From the NCBI GenBank assembly GCA_011772205.1, contig WVZY01000003.1, positions 38,231 to 102,230 on the forward strand: a stretch of 64,000 nt of DNA, in the 5' to 3' direction. Within the stretch, counting starts at the first letter, position 1; every line of letters begins with the position of its first letter. The DNA comes from Candidatus Latescibacterota bacterium. GTDB taxonomy: Bacteria > Krumholzibacteriota > Krumholzibacteriia > WVZY01. The translations under genes and the position numbers were made by a program. The notes beneath the pieces are model-generated. The model saw only the letters and a program-made list of their open reading frames with translations. It searched no databases and had not been told where the DNA came from. This document shows, piece by piece, positions 9,488 through 19,228 of the stretch.

Positions 9488-11819
9488 TCAATCGACCGCA
9501 AAACCGAGTTTGCGCATTAGTTCCCGATGCCGGTCCCTATACCCCCCTTCTTCGGGGGGTCCCAGCCTTGGGCAAAAACCATGGATGGCGACTCTTCCTC
9601 ATAGCCACGCTCCAGCCAGTCCATGGCGTTACCCCACTCGCCCAGTGCCCGGTAGGCGCAGCCGACATAGACGGGATCGAGCCATCGATGCTCCGATAAC
9701 GCCAACAGCTCATCCAACAACTCCCGCGCCCTCTCCAGACGGCCCGCTTCTGCATATAATTCGACGGACTCGCTCAGAACGACTTGATTCTTTTCCATCA
9801 CGCTTAATGCTGTGTCTGCATATGCCAGCGCTTCCTCTACCATCCCCTTTTTCATGTAGGCCATGGCGAGGTACCCGAACCCGAATTCCGGAACGGTCTC
9901 CCGGACTTTTGTGACATGCGCGATCACCTCATCCGGCTTGCCGGCCATGTTATATGACCACACAACAGCCTCTTCTTTGCTGACGGTGAGGGGGTCCAGT
10001 TCCAGAGATCGCTTGGCGGCAGCGATCGCCTCGTCGAAGCGTCCGACGGTCGCCAGGTATACACGGTACCCCTCGTATATCATCGCACTGTTAGGGCTGA
10101 GCTCTATAGCGCGCTGAAAATCTGCTTCGGGCCCCACCCAATCCCAGTCGTACGTTAACTTGAGCCAGGCGAGAATCGCGTGGGCCTCTCCGATCGTATC
10201 GTCCAACTCCAACGCTTTCTCCACTGCGGCCCTAGCTTTTGCAGCCGATTCTTGCGGCGGTGCAAGCGCCATAAAGCTGCGAGCGCTATAGGCCTCAGAA
10301 AGCCCGACATAGGCCATCGCGTATGTCGGGTCGATGTCGATGGCCTGACGGAAATATTGTATTGCTTTGTTGAAGCTTTCCTCGGTCTAAATGTCTGCGT
10401 AATACCGTCCTTTGAGGTATGCTTCGAGCGCGTTGGGATCGACTGTTCGAACCCTCGTTAGGTGCTCTTCCTCCTGTGATGTCAAGGCCACCTCGATCCG
10501 GTCCGCAATAGCCCGCGTCACCTCGCTGAGTAATATGGTCACATCTCTCCCGTCTCGGTTGTAAGCTTCCGACCACAACATCTCTTCCGGTTCCGCCCGG
10601 TACAGTTGCGCCGTGATCCGAATCCGGTCGCCGGGCAGGCGCTGCACCGATGCTTCAACGACCGCATCCACGTCGAGCTCCCGCGCAATCTCCGGGAGCG
10701 GTTTGTCGGTCTTCTTGAACTGCATGACCGATGTCCGGGAGATCACGCGCAATGCACTGATCTGACCCACTTCGTTGATCAACAACTCCGTCATCCCGTC
10801 GGAGAAGTACTCCTGCTCTTCATCCCCCGAGAGGTTCGCAAACGGCAATACCGCCACCGAAGCGATCCCTGTGCCGGGGTGGTAGAACATCTGTACCAAG
10901 AATAATGCCACGGCGATGACCACAGCGGCCGCCACCGCAGCCGTCAGCCGTTTGCGTCGGCGTAGTTTGCGCATCGCCCTGAACCGCCGCTCCTTGATCC
11001 CCAGTGTGATCTGATCCCGCTGCGTCTCGAGTTCGGCGAGCAGCTCGTCCGTCGTCTGGTAGCGCTTCGCCGGATCCTTCGAGAGCGTTTTCTCGATGAT
11101 GTCTTCTATTGCCACCGGCATGTCCCCCCGCGTCGATGTCACCGGCTCGGGGTCCTTGTTCAATATCGAGTAGAGGACCGCCGTCTCCGCCTCCCCCTGA
11201 AACGGCAATCGCCCCGTGAGCATCTCATAGAGCATCGCACCCAGAGACCAGATGTCGGTCCGGTGATCCACCTCTTGCCCCTGTGCTTGTTCGGGCGACA
11301 TGTACGCCACGGTGCCCACGGCCATACCGGTCCTCGTGATTCGGGTTTGCGTGGCAAGTTTGGCTAGCCCGAAGTCCACGACCTTCGCCTGTCCCTCCGG
11401 TGTGACGATCACGTTGCCCGGCTTTATGTCCCGGTGAACGATCCCCTCGCCGTGCGCCTTCGCGAGCCCCCGTGCTACTTGCACGGTGATATCCAGCGCT
11501 TCTTCGATCGGCAGCGGCCCGAGGCGATCTTTTCCCCCAGGCTCTCGCCTTGGATGTACGCCATCACCATGAACGTGTGGCCCTCGGCCTCGTGGACTTC
11601 GTGGATCGTGGAGATGTTGGGGTGATCGAGTGCGGCGGCCGCCTGGGCTTCGTGGAGGAAGCGTTTCTTAACCTGGTCATTCGCCACGAGGTGGGGCGAC
11701 AAGAACTTCAAGGCGACGGTGCGTTTGAGCTTCGTGTCCTCGGCCTTGTACACGACACCCATCCCGCCTTCGCCGAGCTTTTCGGTGATTTTGTAGTGAG
11801 AGATGGTTTGGCCGATCAT
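9488..11819 (-). pseudogene. Ser/Thr kinase-TPR protein (kinase 1), three lesions
   Basis: The layout is that of the intact kinase at 16264-18633: a Hanks kinase (GEGGMGVVYKAED; HRDIKPGN; DFGLAKL), one membrane helix, a TolB/FlgO-like domain and TPRs. Three lesions are visible. (1) At about 11518-11521 the G tract encoding the S-G-G-P-L segment has 3 G where kinase 2 has 7, a 4-nt loss that shifts frame just before the catalytic loop. (2) An in-frame TAG at 10387-10389 cuts GRYYADI from TEESFNKAIQYF. (3) Near 9541-9560 the C-terminus is scrambled around a GC hairpin; the family end RHRELMRKLGFAVD lies in another frame, stop at 9488-9490. The start ATG 11819 has GGAG upstream. Three separate hits argue for decay rather than error. 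Confidence 0.85.
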
Positions 11820-11892
11820 GCGGTCATACTCCAGTCATGAAAAGGACTGCCGGAACAGATTGCAATCCAATCATGTGCAGTCCAGAAACGAT

Positions 11893-11922
11893 AGTATACT
11901 CTCTCGGCGCTGCCTGCGCCAA
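11893..11922 (-). promoter_or_regulatory. Possible promoter of kinase 1
   Basis: On the minus strand TTGGCG (11922-11917) and TATACT (11898-11893) are 18 bp apart, about 75 bp before the start codon. It does not match the box shared by kinases 2 and 3. Confidence 0.35.
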
Positions 11923-11957
11923 CAAATCAAATTCTTATCCGAATACGCTCCTATCAC

Positions 11958-13472
11958 TCATTTTATCTTTCGCGCGCCCGGCAGCACCGCTTCGGTGACT
12001 TTTGGCAGCTTTCCAAAAACGCGCTTATAGATTTCATTGTACGCATCCTTCCCGCCGAGAAGAGTGCACATGAGCGGCATTACGCGTCTGGCTTGTTCGC
12101 TCATCGCTCGTGAAATATTCTGGATATCCCACTGAGCATGAGAGTCTTCCCTCAAACGGGACATATGATACAGCTCCCGCGCATTCATCTTGATGAGCAC
12201 GCGTTTCCTGTGCGCGTTTGTCAAAATATACGGTGCCGCTGCCGGTATCTCTTTCTCGATGGTACTGTAAACTTCATTTGTCTCATCGATGACTTCTTGA
12301 AAGAACTCACCCATGCCGATTCTCTCAATCGACTCAGGAACGGTAACACCCAGGCCGGGATCATAGGGTTGAGCCGTAATCGTCGCCATCCGGTGCCGCT
12401 TGAGCTGTCCGAAGCAGGCGGCTGATACAACCACGTTGAATGTGAGGTCGACATATTCGAATTCGCGCAGCATGGAATCGTAAAACTGCGCATTCTGCCA
12501 TGCCGTTTTGAGTATCTTTCTTTTCTCGTCAGTATCCATTGTTTTTACCAGGGATCGACATTGTTCATAGGACCGATTCGAGGAAACATGGAGCAGGGAT
12601 GCTACTACGATGTCATCAGCGTCTCTTGTGTATTCGATCAACTGTACTTCCTGCGGGGGAGCGTCGATGGGTTGTTCCGCAGCTGCGTTCATGATGTCGC
12701 GTGCGAGGTTTTTGAGTTGGGGATACGTGTCACGGTCGTAATCATTCGCCTCATGAAAAATTACGATGGAAGGGGCAACCTCCGCGATTAACTCGTATAT
12801 CGTCCGACCCAGGCTTCTAAGCTCTGCCAATGGATGCGAAGCAAATCTTCTCAGCATAAGTTCCAGATTACGGGCATTCACGGTGAGTCCAACCTGTGAT
12901 TCCGTTGCCAGCGAAGTGACATAGCGGGCATCCTCTTTTGCCCACCCTTCGAGAAGGTTGTGTTTCTTTCGGTCAGCGGCGAGATCTGGGTGCTTCTTGA
13001 AAACATGATCTTTCAAGCGGTCGAATAATTTGAAGTACGCTTCGTTCTGGCGGCGGATCATTTTGACAAATGCTTTCTCGTGGCTCGTTCCCTTGATTTC
13101 TACTGGAAGCACGAAATCCTTATCCAGTGTGATATACCTCTGGGATTTTTCGGTGTAAGAAGCCAGGCGGAACTTCTCGATTTCCTCCATGATGAGGCGC
13201 GAAACGCCTAAGATATCCAGATTGAACACGGCATGCTCTGCAACGGAGTGATGTCCCATTTTGAATATGATGGTGGAATTCGATTTGCGGCTGCGTTCCA
13301 CCTCTTCTCTCGCATCCTTCCTGATCTCGTTGACCGGCCGGGGATCTCTGCTGATTCGTGCGTATGCCGCGGAAATCACCTCGGGTGTCAAGTCATCACG
13401 TTTGCCCGCTTTTTTTTCGAGCTCGTGCAGAACGCTCGTATCCACATTGAAGCCGGCTAGATAAACTTTCAT
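11958..13472 (-). CDS. Tandem ThyX-like flavin-dependent thymidylate synthase
   Basis: 504 residues, twice the usual ThyX length (about 220-250), containing two ThyX-like domains. Domain 1 has GHHSVAEHAVF (73-83) and FRLASYTEKSQRY (101-113), a version of the R-H-R-x(7)-S-x-R flavin/substrate motif with the first Arg-His replaced. Domain 2 has LKRHRMATITAQPYD near 370-385, keeping RHR but lacking the later Ser-x-Arg. Established: ThyX makes dTMP from dUMP using FAD and methylene-tetrahydrofolate. Two-domain versions occur in several bacterial phyla and their activity is less clear. No ThyA or folate gene is adjacent. A promoter box like those of the kinases lies about 190 bp upstream. Start ATG 13472 follows GGAG. 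Confidence 0.75.
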   Translation of the reverse strand: MKVYLAGFNVDTSVLHELEKKAGKRDDLTPEVISAAYARISRDPRPVNEIRKDAREEVERSRKSNSTIIFKMGHHSVAEHAVFNLDILGVSRLIMEEIEKFRLASYTEKSQRYITLDKDFVLPVEIKGTSHEKAFVKMIRRQNEAYFKLFDRLKDHVFKKHPDLAADRKKHNLLEGWAKEDARYVTSLATESQVGLTVNARNLELMLRRFASHPLAELRSLGRTIYELIAEVAPSIVIFHEANDYDRDTYPQLKNLARDIMNAAAEQPIDAPPQEVQLIEYTRDADDIVVASLLHVSSNRSYEQCRSLVKTMDTDEKRKILKTAWQNAQFYDSMLREFEYVDLTFNVVVSAACFGQLKRHRMATITAQPYDPGLGVTVPESIERIGMGEFFQEVIDETNEVYSTIEKEIPAAAPYILTNAHRKRVLIKMNARELYHMSRLREDSHAQWDIQNISRAMSEQARRVMPLMCTLLGGKDAYNEIYKRVFGKLPKVTEAVLPGARKIK

Positions 13473-13663
13473 GGCATCATCTCCAGGTCTTCAGCTCTTC
13501 TTCTATATTTGTACCTTGAAGCGCTTTTCATTGAACCATATTTGGTTGAATCTCTCAAAGAGATTAGCGACGGATAATCGAGATCGCCGTACTAATCAAA
13601 AGATCGCGTTTAGATGAAGTTATATTCGGAACTCGATACAAAGGAACCTCTGGAATCACTGAT

Positions 13664-13692
13664 ATTCTAGCAGGCATACAAACAAGAATCAA
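13664..13692 (-). promoter_or_regulatory. Promoter box shared with kinases 2 and 3, upstream of ThyX
   Basis: Minus strand TTGATT (13692-13687), 17-bp spacer, TAGAAT (13669-13664). The flanking TATCCTCT before the -35 and CTGC before the -10 are also shared with the kinase promoters at 18.7 and 22.95 kb. Transcription would start near 13657 and leave a leader of about 185 nt before ThyX at 13472. It may instead be the remnant of a lost kinase promoter. The gap 13473-13813 holds nothing else recognised. Confidence 0.5.
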
Positions 13693-13813
13693 AGAGGATA
13701 TTGGTTGCTCTTGACTTGCCTGTGAAGCATTGCGGATAATGGGCAATCCTGCTTTGGGAGAACGACCGTCACTGCGCTTGCACGGAAAACCCTTTGCTCG
13801 GGAACATCGAATC

Positions 13814-16231
13814 ATGCAGGGCAGACTCAAAGGTGTCCAGCCTCACGCTCTCTGTGTTATCGGACTCATTGCTTGTTCGATGCTCATCTACGAGATCCTG
13901 CTCACGCGCATTTGCGCCCTTCGTTTGCATTTTCATTTCAGCTTTCTCATTATCAGTAACTGCTTGTTGGGAATCGGTGCCAGCGGAACCCTGATCTTCA
14001 TTTTTCAAGAGAAATGGAGACCCCGGGCACGTCTCTGGATCTGGCTGTTTTGTTTGCTCTATTTGATCTCTCTAATTTTTACTTATGCATTCCTTCTAAG
14101 CTATAAGCTCCCCGAAACAGCTGAATACGTCCAGGAAGCGGGTATGTTTACTTCTACCATGGTGGAGATCGCTCGTTCGATGGCCCTGTTCAACCTGGTG
14201 GCCGCTCTTCCGTTCTTTTTTGCCGGCGGGATTATCGGAATGATCTTGACCTTCAATGCCGAGGCGGTGAACACCGTATACGGAGTCGACTTGCTCGGTG
14301 CCGGCCTCGGATGTTTGCTTTGCCCGCTGTTCCTTTCGAAGTATGGCGCGGGAGGCACCTTTGTGTTTCTCTCCTTGCTCGCATTGGCGGGATTGGTCGT
14401 GGCCTTGCCTCCGGAACGGAGAAAAGCAGCAATCGGGACAGGTGTAATCCTGGGCGCCATAGGTCTCTGGCTTCTGCCCACGCTGGATCAGAAGTTCCCC
14501 GTTCCCAGCAAAGCCGTGCTGAGAATAACCAAGAGCAAGGATGCCCAGGTCGCTCGAAACATCGAGTATTCACGCTGGAGCTCCAACAGCCGAATTGATC
14601 TCGTATCCATTCCCGCCATTGAGCGATTTATTTACTGCCGGGGCGCGAACGCCAGAGAGATCCCACTGCCGGATGAAAAGTTCATCCTTCAAGACGGATC
14701 GTCGGCCACGTTTATTGTGGATTTCTCCGAGCATCCGGACGCACTCGATGCGATAAGGGAGTCGGCCTACTCTGCCACCATCAGGCTGAAAACGCGTCCT
14801 CGTGTCTTCGTCGTCGGCGTTGGTGGCGGCAACGACGTCTGGGCGGCGAAAATACACGACGCGGACTATGTCAAGGGCGTCGAACTGAACCGTCAGATCC
14901 TCGATATCCATCGAAAGGTGCTGCCCCATTTTTCCAGGATGCTGATCGAAGATCCGAAGATAGAACTCCTCCACGCGGAGGGGAGAAATGCCCTGATGCG
15001 TGAAAAAGACACGTATGATGTCATTCAAATGACGGGCATAGATACCTGGACGGCGTTGACCTCGGGTGCCTATATCCTTGCCGAAAACTATCTATATACC
15101 CGGGAAGCCATTGAGGACATGTACGATTGCCTGGCGCCCGGAGGCATTATACAGATCGTGCGCTTTGCCGCGGATATGGAAGCGTTACGGCTCATGTCCA
15201 ATGTCCATGCGGCATTCGAGGCCAAAGGGGTTCCGGACTTCGAGAAGTCCGTCATTGCACTGCTCTTCGAGCCGGATTTCCTGCTGGCAACGATGGTGAA
15301 AAAGGGAACCTTCACCGAGAAAGAGCTGAGGAGCGTGAGTGCGTTTGCTTCTGAATCCGGATTCGAGGTAGTTTATATGCCGGGACGCAGCACCGGGACT
15401 CTGGTGGAGACGTTTGTTCGCAGTCCGGACAAAGCCGATTTCATCCGGGGCTTTCCGAGGGATATCAGTCCCACGACGGACAATCGGCCGTATTTCTTCA
15501 ATTTTTCAAAATGGCGCAATCCACTCGCCAGTGTGAAATACATTGCCGAGCCCACGTCCGTCTCCCAGGGAAATCCCGCTTTTCTGCTTGGACAGTTTGC
15601 GTTGAGCACATTTCTTTCCATGCTATTCATTGTCCTGCCCCTCGTCATTTACCGCCGCAAAGATCTCGAGCGTAAATACGTGGGCCGCTTCCTCATTTAT
15701 TTTTGCGGTCTCGGTATCGGCTTTATTACTATCGAGATCGCTCTCATGCAGAAGCTCGTCTTGTTTCTCGGTCATCCTCTTTACTCGATTACCGTAACGC
15801 TCTTTTCAATCCTGGTGTTCACTGGTCTCGGCAGCATGATCTCCGGGAGATGGTTCCGTGCACCGGGAAGGCGCGCTGCATTGGTTCCGATCGCGCTGGC
15901 CGTTTTGTTGGGGCTATTTATCCTGTTTGCCTCCCGGATGACCTCCACCTTCGTTGCTCTGCCGCTTATCCCGCGGATATTGATCGCGGTGGGCACGCTG
16001 GCACCAATAGCCCTCGTTCTGGGGGTGCCGTTTGCATTCGGTATCCGTCTGTTGAATCGATTCAATCCCTCCATCATTCCCTGGGCGTGGGCGGTAAACG
16101 GTTTTTGTACCGTTATCGGTTCGATCCTCACCGTTGTGCTGACTATGAACCTCGGATTCAACTTCGTCTTCATTGCCGCAATCGTCATCTATGCGGTTGT
16201 ATTCAGCGCGCTCCGTGCGCTTCCCGCATGA
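13814..16231 (+). CDS. Membrane-embedded spermidine synthase-like protein (SAM-fold)
   Basis: About 805 residues from ATG 13814. Five or six N-terminal membrane helices (beginning ALCVIGLIACSMLIYEILL) lead to a soluble SAM/decarboxy-SAM Rossmann domain: VFVVGVGGGNDVWAAKI, then a VELN acid loop and YDVIQMTGIDTWTA. A second block of six or seven helices follows. This is the layout of the large SpeE-like fused proteins, which carry the aminopropyltransferase/methyltransferase fold but whose reaction is unproven. Upstream in-frame alternatives are TTG 13730 and ATG 13739; 13814 puts the first helix close to the N-terminus. Ribosome sites are weak for all three. Divergent from ThyX, convergent with kinase 2, so probably a single-gene unit. 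Confidence 0.75.
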   Translation: MQGRLKGVQPHALCVIGLIACSMLIYEILLTRICALRLHFHFSFLIISNCLLGIGASGTLIFIFQEKWRPRARLWIWLFCLLYLISLIFTYAFLLSYKLPETAEYVQEAGMFTSTMVEIARSMALFNLVAALPFFFAGGIIGMILTFNAEAVNTVYGVDLLGAGLGCLLCPLFLSKYGAGGTFVFLSLLALAGLVVALPPERRKAAIGTGVILGAIGLWLLPTLDQKFPVPSKAVLRITKSKDAQVARNIEYSRWSSNSRIDLVSIPAIERFIYCRGANAREIPLPDEKFILQDGSSATFIVDFSEHPDALDAIRESAYSATIRLKTRPRVFVVGVGGGNDVWAAKIHDADYVKGVELNRQILDIHRKVLPHFSRMLIEDPKIELLHAEGRNALMREKDTYDVIQMTGIDTWTALTSGAYILAENYLYTREAIEDMYDCLAPGGIIQIVRFAADMEALRLMSNVHAAFEAKGVPDFEKSVIALLFEPDFLLATMVKKGTFTEKELRSVSAFASESGFEVVYMPGRSTGTLVETFVRSPDKADFIRGFPRDISPTTDNRPYFFNFSKWRNPLASVKYIAEPTSVSQGNPAFLLGQFALSTFLSMLFIVLPLVIYRRKDLERKYVGRFLIYFCGLGIGFITIEIALMQKLVLFLGHPLYSITVTLFSILVFTGLGSMISGRWFRAPGRRAALVPIALAVLLGLFILFASRMTSTFVALPLIPRILIAVGTLAPIALVLGVPFAFGIRLLNRFNPSIIPWAWAVNGFCTVIGSILTVVLTMNLGFNFVFIAAIVIYAVVFSALRALPA

Positions 16232-16263
16232 GAGGGTCGGGTCTGTCCGATCATATTTCGTCT

Positions 16264-18633
16264 CTATTTTTGAATCTCGTTGTCTAACGGGAAATTCATC
16301 CGGCGGAGTAGATCTTGGAAGCGTGGGTCGTCACGCAGCGGATCATACGATGGGCTGACTTTTAATAAATATAACCGTCCGGCGTGCTTTTCATAGGCCC
16401 TTTCCAACCAGGCCAATGCCTGATCCTTATCGCCCAGCTGCGCATAGTACTGGGCAGCATATGTGGGAGTGCTGTCATATTGACCTTTCAGGCTCTCGAG
16501 GTGCCACCTCCAGTAACCCCTAGGACCCGACTCGCTGTAGGCGCTATCCAAGGCGGCCACCTCTGCCGCTACCTTCTCAGGTGGGTTTCCCTCGAGGTTT
16601 CCCTGGAGGGTCATTGCTTTTTGCTGGGCTCTGACTGCGTCTTCATACCTCTCCGTTGCCTCATATGTCCACGCGAGTGCCCTGTATGCTCTCGCACTGT
16701 TCGGCGCCAGCTCGGTCGACTGCAGGTACTGTTTTATTGACCGATCGTACTGGCGTGCGAAGTAGTACATAAAAGCCAAGGTCGCGTTTGTCAGAGAGGA
16801 GACAGGATCGAGCTGCAGGGCACGTTTGGCCTCGGCGATGGATTCCTCGAAGCGGCCCATTGCCGCCAAATAATGGGCATACTCATAGTGAGATTCGGAA
16901 AGGCCCGGATTGAGTTCAATCGCTCGCTTCATTTCCTCCTCCCCCCCCAGCCAATCCCAATCGAGAAAAAATCGCTTCCCTGACAATGCAAGGTACGCTT
17001 CTGCAATCGTGTCATCGATCTCTAGAGCCTTCCTCACGAGTGTCTCGATTTCTGTTTTGGCTTCCTCCAGCGGCCTATGACCGGCCCACGCTTGAAACTC
17101 GATGGAGGCGGCCAACCCTGCATAAGCCTGGGCGTAATTGGGATCGATCTCGATCGCTTGTTGGAAGTAGTCGTCAGCTTTCTCTAACTCTTCCTTCGTA
17201 TACTTGAAATAGTGGAATTTGCCCCTCAGGTACAGTTCGTGGGCTTCGGGATTCACTGGGCGCGCGCTCATCAGGCGTACCTGCTCCTCAGGCGTAAGTG
17301 TGACCTGGATCTCGTGAGCAATTGCCTGTGCCACTTCGCTCGATAAAATCAGGATGTCACCAAAGTCACGGTCATAATTGTCAGCCCAGAGATGCCGTTC
17401 TGGTTCCGCTCCGATTAACTGCGCCGTGATCCTCACTCGGTTCCCATCGCGGAGCACAGAACCCTCCACTACAGCACCCACGTTCAACTCCCGTGCCATC
17501 TGCGGCAGCGGCTTGTCCGCCTTTTTATAGAGCATCGCTGAAGTCCGCGAGATCACCCGAAGTGCCCCGATCTTTGATAACTCCGTGATCAGCGCCTCTG
17601 TCATTCCGTCCGAGAGGTACTCCTGCTCCGCATCCCCCGAGAGGTTGTCAAATGGCAGCACGGCCACCGAGTCGATCGCCACGTCCCGCCCAGAGAATGT
17701 TTGGGTCAGGACAATGGCCAGAACCACAACCGCCCCCGCCACTATCCCAGCGGCCAGCCGCTTCCGGCGCCTGAGCTTCCGAAGCGCCCTGAACCGCCGC
17801 TCCTTGATCCCCAGTGTGATCTGTTCCCGCTGCGTTTCGAGCTCGGCGAGCAACTCGTGCGTTGTCTCGTGGCGCTTCGCCGGATCCTTCGAGAGCGCCT
17901 TCTCAATGATGTCTTCTACTGCCACCGGCACATCCCCGCGCGGCGATGTCACGGGCTCGGGGGCTTCATTCAAAATCGAGTAGAGGACCGCCGTCTCCGC
18001 CTCCCCCCGAAACGGCAATTGCCCCGTGAGCATCTCGTAGAGCATTGCACCCAGAGACCAGATGTCGGTGCGATGGTCCACCTCTTGTCCCTGCGCTTGT
18101 TCGGGCGACATGTACGCCACGGTGCCCACAGCCATACCGGTTCTCGTTATTCGGGTTTGCGTGGCGAGCTTGGCCAGCCCAAAGTCCACCACCTTCGCCT
18201 GTCCCTCCGGTGTGATCAAGACGTTGCCCGGCTTGATGTCCCGGTGGACGATCCCCTCGCTGTGCGCCTTTGCGAGCCCTCGTGCTACCTGCACAGCGAT
18301 ATCCAGCGCTTCTTCGATTGGCAGCGGCCCCCCCGAAGCGATCTTCTCCGCGAGGCTCTCACCTTCGATGTACTCCATCACTATGAAGATGTGGCCGTCG
18401 GCCTCGTGAATCTCGTGGATCGTACAGATGCGGGGGTGGGTCAAACCGGCGGCCGCCTGGGCCTCGTGGAGAAAGCGTTTCTTTACGGGCTCGTTCGCTA
18501 GGAGTTTGGGCGAGAGGAATTTCAAGGCGACGGTGCGCTTGAGCCTCGTGTCTTCGGCTTTGTACACTACCCCCATCCCGCCTTCGCCGAGCTTTTCCGT
18601 GATTCTGTAGTGGGATATAGTCTGGCCGATCAT
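16264..18633 (-). CDS. Membrane Ser/Thr protein kinase with TolB-like domain and TPRs (kinase 2)
   Basis: 789 residues. Kinase domain 9-270: Gly loop 16-24 (GEGGMGVVY), Lys38, helix-C Glu57, catalytic Asp132 in HRDIKPGN, DFG 150-152 and SPEQ in place of APE. All catalytic residues are present. A Lys/Arg-rich stretch precedes one membrane helix at about 300-320, so the kinase faces the cytoplasm. Beyond it lies a TolB/FlgO-like domain (SVAVLPFDNLSGD; ISRTSAMLYKK; ITAQLIGAEPERHLW) and then six or seven TPRs, outside the membrane. The C-terminus YDPLRDDPRFQDLLRRMNFP is typical of this family. Start ATG 18633 has GGAG 5 bp upstream. Its N-terminal 300 residues are close to kinase 1 at DNA level. 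Targets are unknown; a sensor role is an inference. Confidence 0.92.
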   Translation of the reverse strand: MIGQTISHYRITEKLGEGGMGVVYKAEDTRLKRTVALKFLSPKLLANEPVKKRFLHEAQAAAGLTHPRICTIHEIHEADGHIFIVMEYIEGESLAEKIASGGPLPIEEALDIAVQVARGLAKAHSEGIVHRDIKPGNVLITPEGQAKVVDFGLAKLATQTRITRTGMAVGTVAYMSPEQAQGQEVDHRTDIWSLGAMLYEMLTGQLPFRGEAETAVLYSILNEAPEPVTSPRGDVPVAVEDIIEKALSKDPAKRHETTHELLAELETQREQITLGIKERRFRALRKLRRRKRLAAGIVAGAVVVLAIVLTQTFSGRDVAIDSVAVLPFDNLSGDAEQEYLSDGMTEALITELSKIGALRVISRTSAMLYKKADKPLPQMARELNVGAVVEGSVLRDGNRVRITAQLIGAEPERHLWADNYDRDFGDILILSSEVAQAIAHEIQVTLTPEEQVRLMSARPVNPEAHELYLRGKFHYFKYTKEELEKADDYFQQAIEIDPNYAQAYAGLAASIEFQAWAGHRPLEEAKTEIETLVRKALEIDDTIAEAYLALSGKRFFLDWDWLGGEEEMKRAIELNPGLSESHYEYAHYLAAMGRFEESIAEAKRALQLDPVSSLTNATLAFMYYFARQYDRSIKQYLQSTELAPNSARAYRALAWTYEATERYEDAVRAQQKAMTLQGNLEGNPPEKVAAEVAALDSAYSESGPRGYWRWHLESLKGQYDSTPTYAAQYYAQLGDKDQALAWLERAYEKHAGRLYLLKVSPSYDPLRDDPRFQDLLRRMNFPLDNEIQK

Positions 18634-18701
18634 GCTTTCTCCGTCACGTAGGAAGGAAAGCCCTGAGAATCTATCGTTAAGGGATATCTATAATTGTGAA
18701 C

Positions 18702-18730
18702 ATCCTAGCAGGGAATCAAACAGAGATCAA
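18702..18730 (-). promoter_or_regulatory. Promoter of kinase 2 (shared box)
   Basis: Minus strand TTGATC (18730-18725), 17-bp spacer, TAGGAT (18707-18702). The start point would be near 18695, giving a leader of about 62 nt. TATCCCCT before the -35 and CTGC before the -10 match the kinase 3 and ThyX upstream boxes. Confidence 0.6.
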
Positions 18731-18855
18731 AGGGGATAGTATTATAGCTCTCCAGAGGATAGAATCGAATCTCGATAAAAGCATTGTGGTTATTGAGGCG
18801 TTGGAATCGCAAATATTAATAAATAATAATTGGTATTACAACTAGAAAATATTAG

Positions 18856-18883
18856 TTGACAAACCAACAATCATATATATACT
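18856..18883 (+). promoter_or_regulatory. Strong sigma70-type promoter, probably leaderless
   Basis: TTGACA (18856-18861), 16-bp spacer, TATACT (18878-18883). Transcription should begin six to eight bases after the -10, at about 18889-18891, which coincides with the ATG at 18890. No Shine-Dalgarno sequence lies before that ATG. The surrounding 120 bp are strikingly AT-rich for this window. Confidence 0.65.
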
Positions 18884-18889
18884 AGAGAT

Positions 18890-19228
18890 ATGGATTACAT
18901 GGGCGTTCAAAAGCTTTTCGGCAGCTGCCGGCGCACAGAAGTGCTTGTTTTAGTTGCACTTTTGGGCGAAACGTATCCGACTGAACTCGCTCGGCTATTG
19001 GAAGCCCCCCTTTATTCTATTCAATCTATTGTCGATGCGCTCGATCGGGAATGTGTTGTGGCAACGTGGATGTCAGGCAATTCTCGGAGAGTCTCTCTCG
19101 ATCCTAGATATTTTGCCCACAAGGAATTGCGGGCGTTGCTCCTTCGACTGGCTGATGCAGAACCCGAGCTTCGGGCTGCGGCGGCACGGCGACGCACGAG
19201 GCCCCGGAGAGCGGGTAAGCCGATATGA
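18890..19228 (+). CDS. Small winged-helix protein, putative antitoxin/regulator of the following nucleotidyltransferase
   Basis: 112 residues. The segment TEVLVLVALLGETYPTELARLLEAPLYSIQSIVDALDRE (residues 16-54) reads as a helix followed by helix-turn-helix, and the strands VATWMSG and SRRVSLDP form a wing, so a winged-helix DNA-binding fold is likely. The tail is Arg-rich (AAAARRRTRPRRAG), suited to nucleic-acid contact. Its stop overlaps the ATG of the nucleotidyltransferase by 4 bp (ATGA), so the two are translationally coupled. Such winged-helix plus MNT-like pairs resemble AbiE or other toxin-antitoxin modules; that role is inferred from architecture. ATG 18890 sits at the predicted transcription start; ATG 18899 is an alternative. 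Confidence 0.7.
   Translation: MDYMGVQKLFGSCRRTEVLVLVALLGETYPTELARLLEAPLYSIQSIVDALDRECVVATWMSGNSRRVSLDPRYFAHKELRALLLRLADAEPELRAAAARRRTRPRRAGKPI

Noticed and set aside
9541..9560. ACCCCCC/GGGGGGT hairpin as terminator
   Set aside because: No T-run follows on either strand and it lies inside the damaged end of kinase 1.
17701..18501. 266-codon open frame on the plus strand
   Set aside because: Antisense of the kinase 2 catalytic domain.
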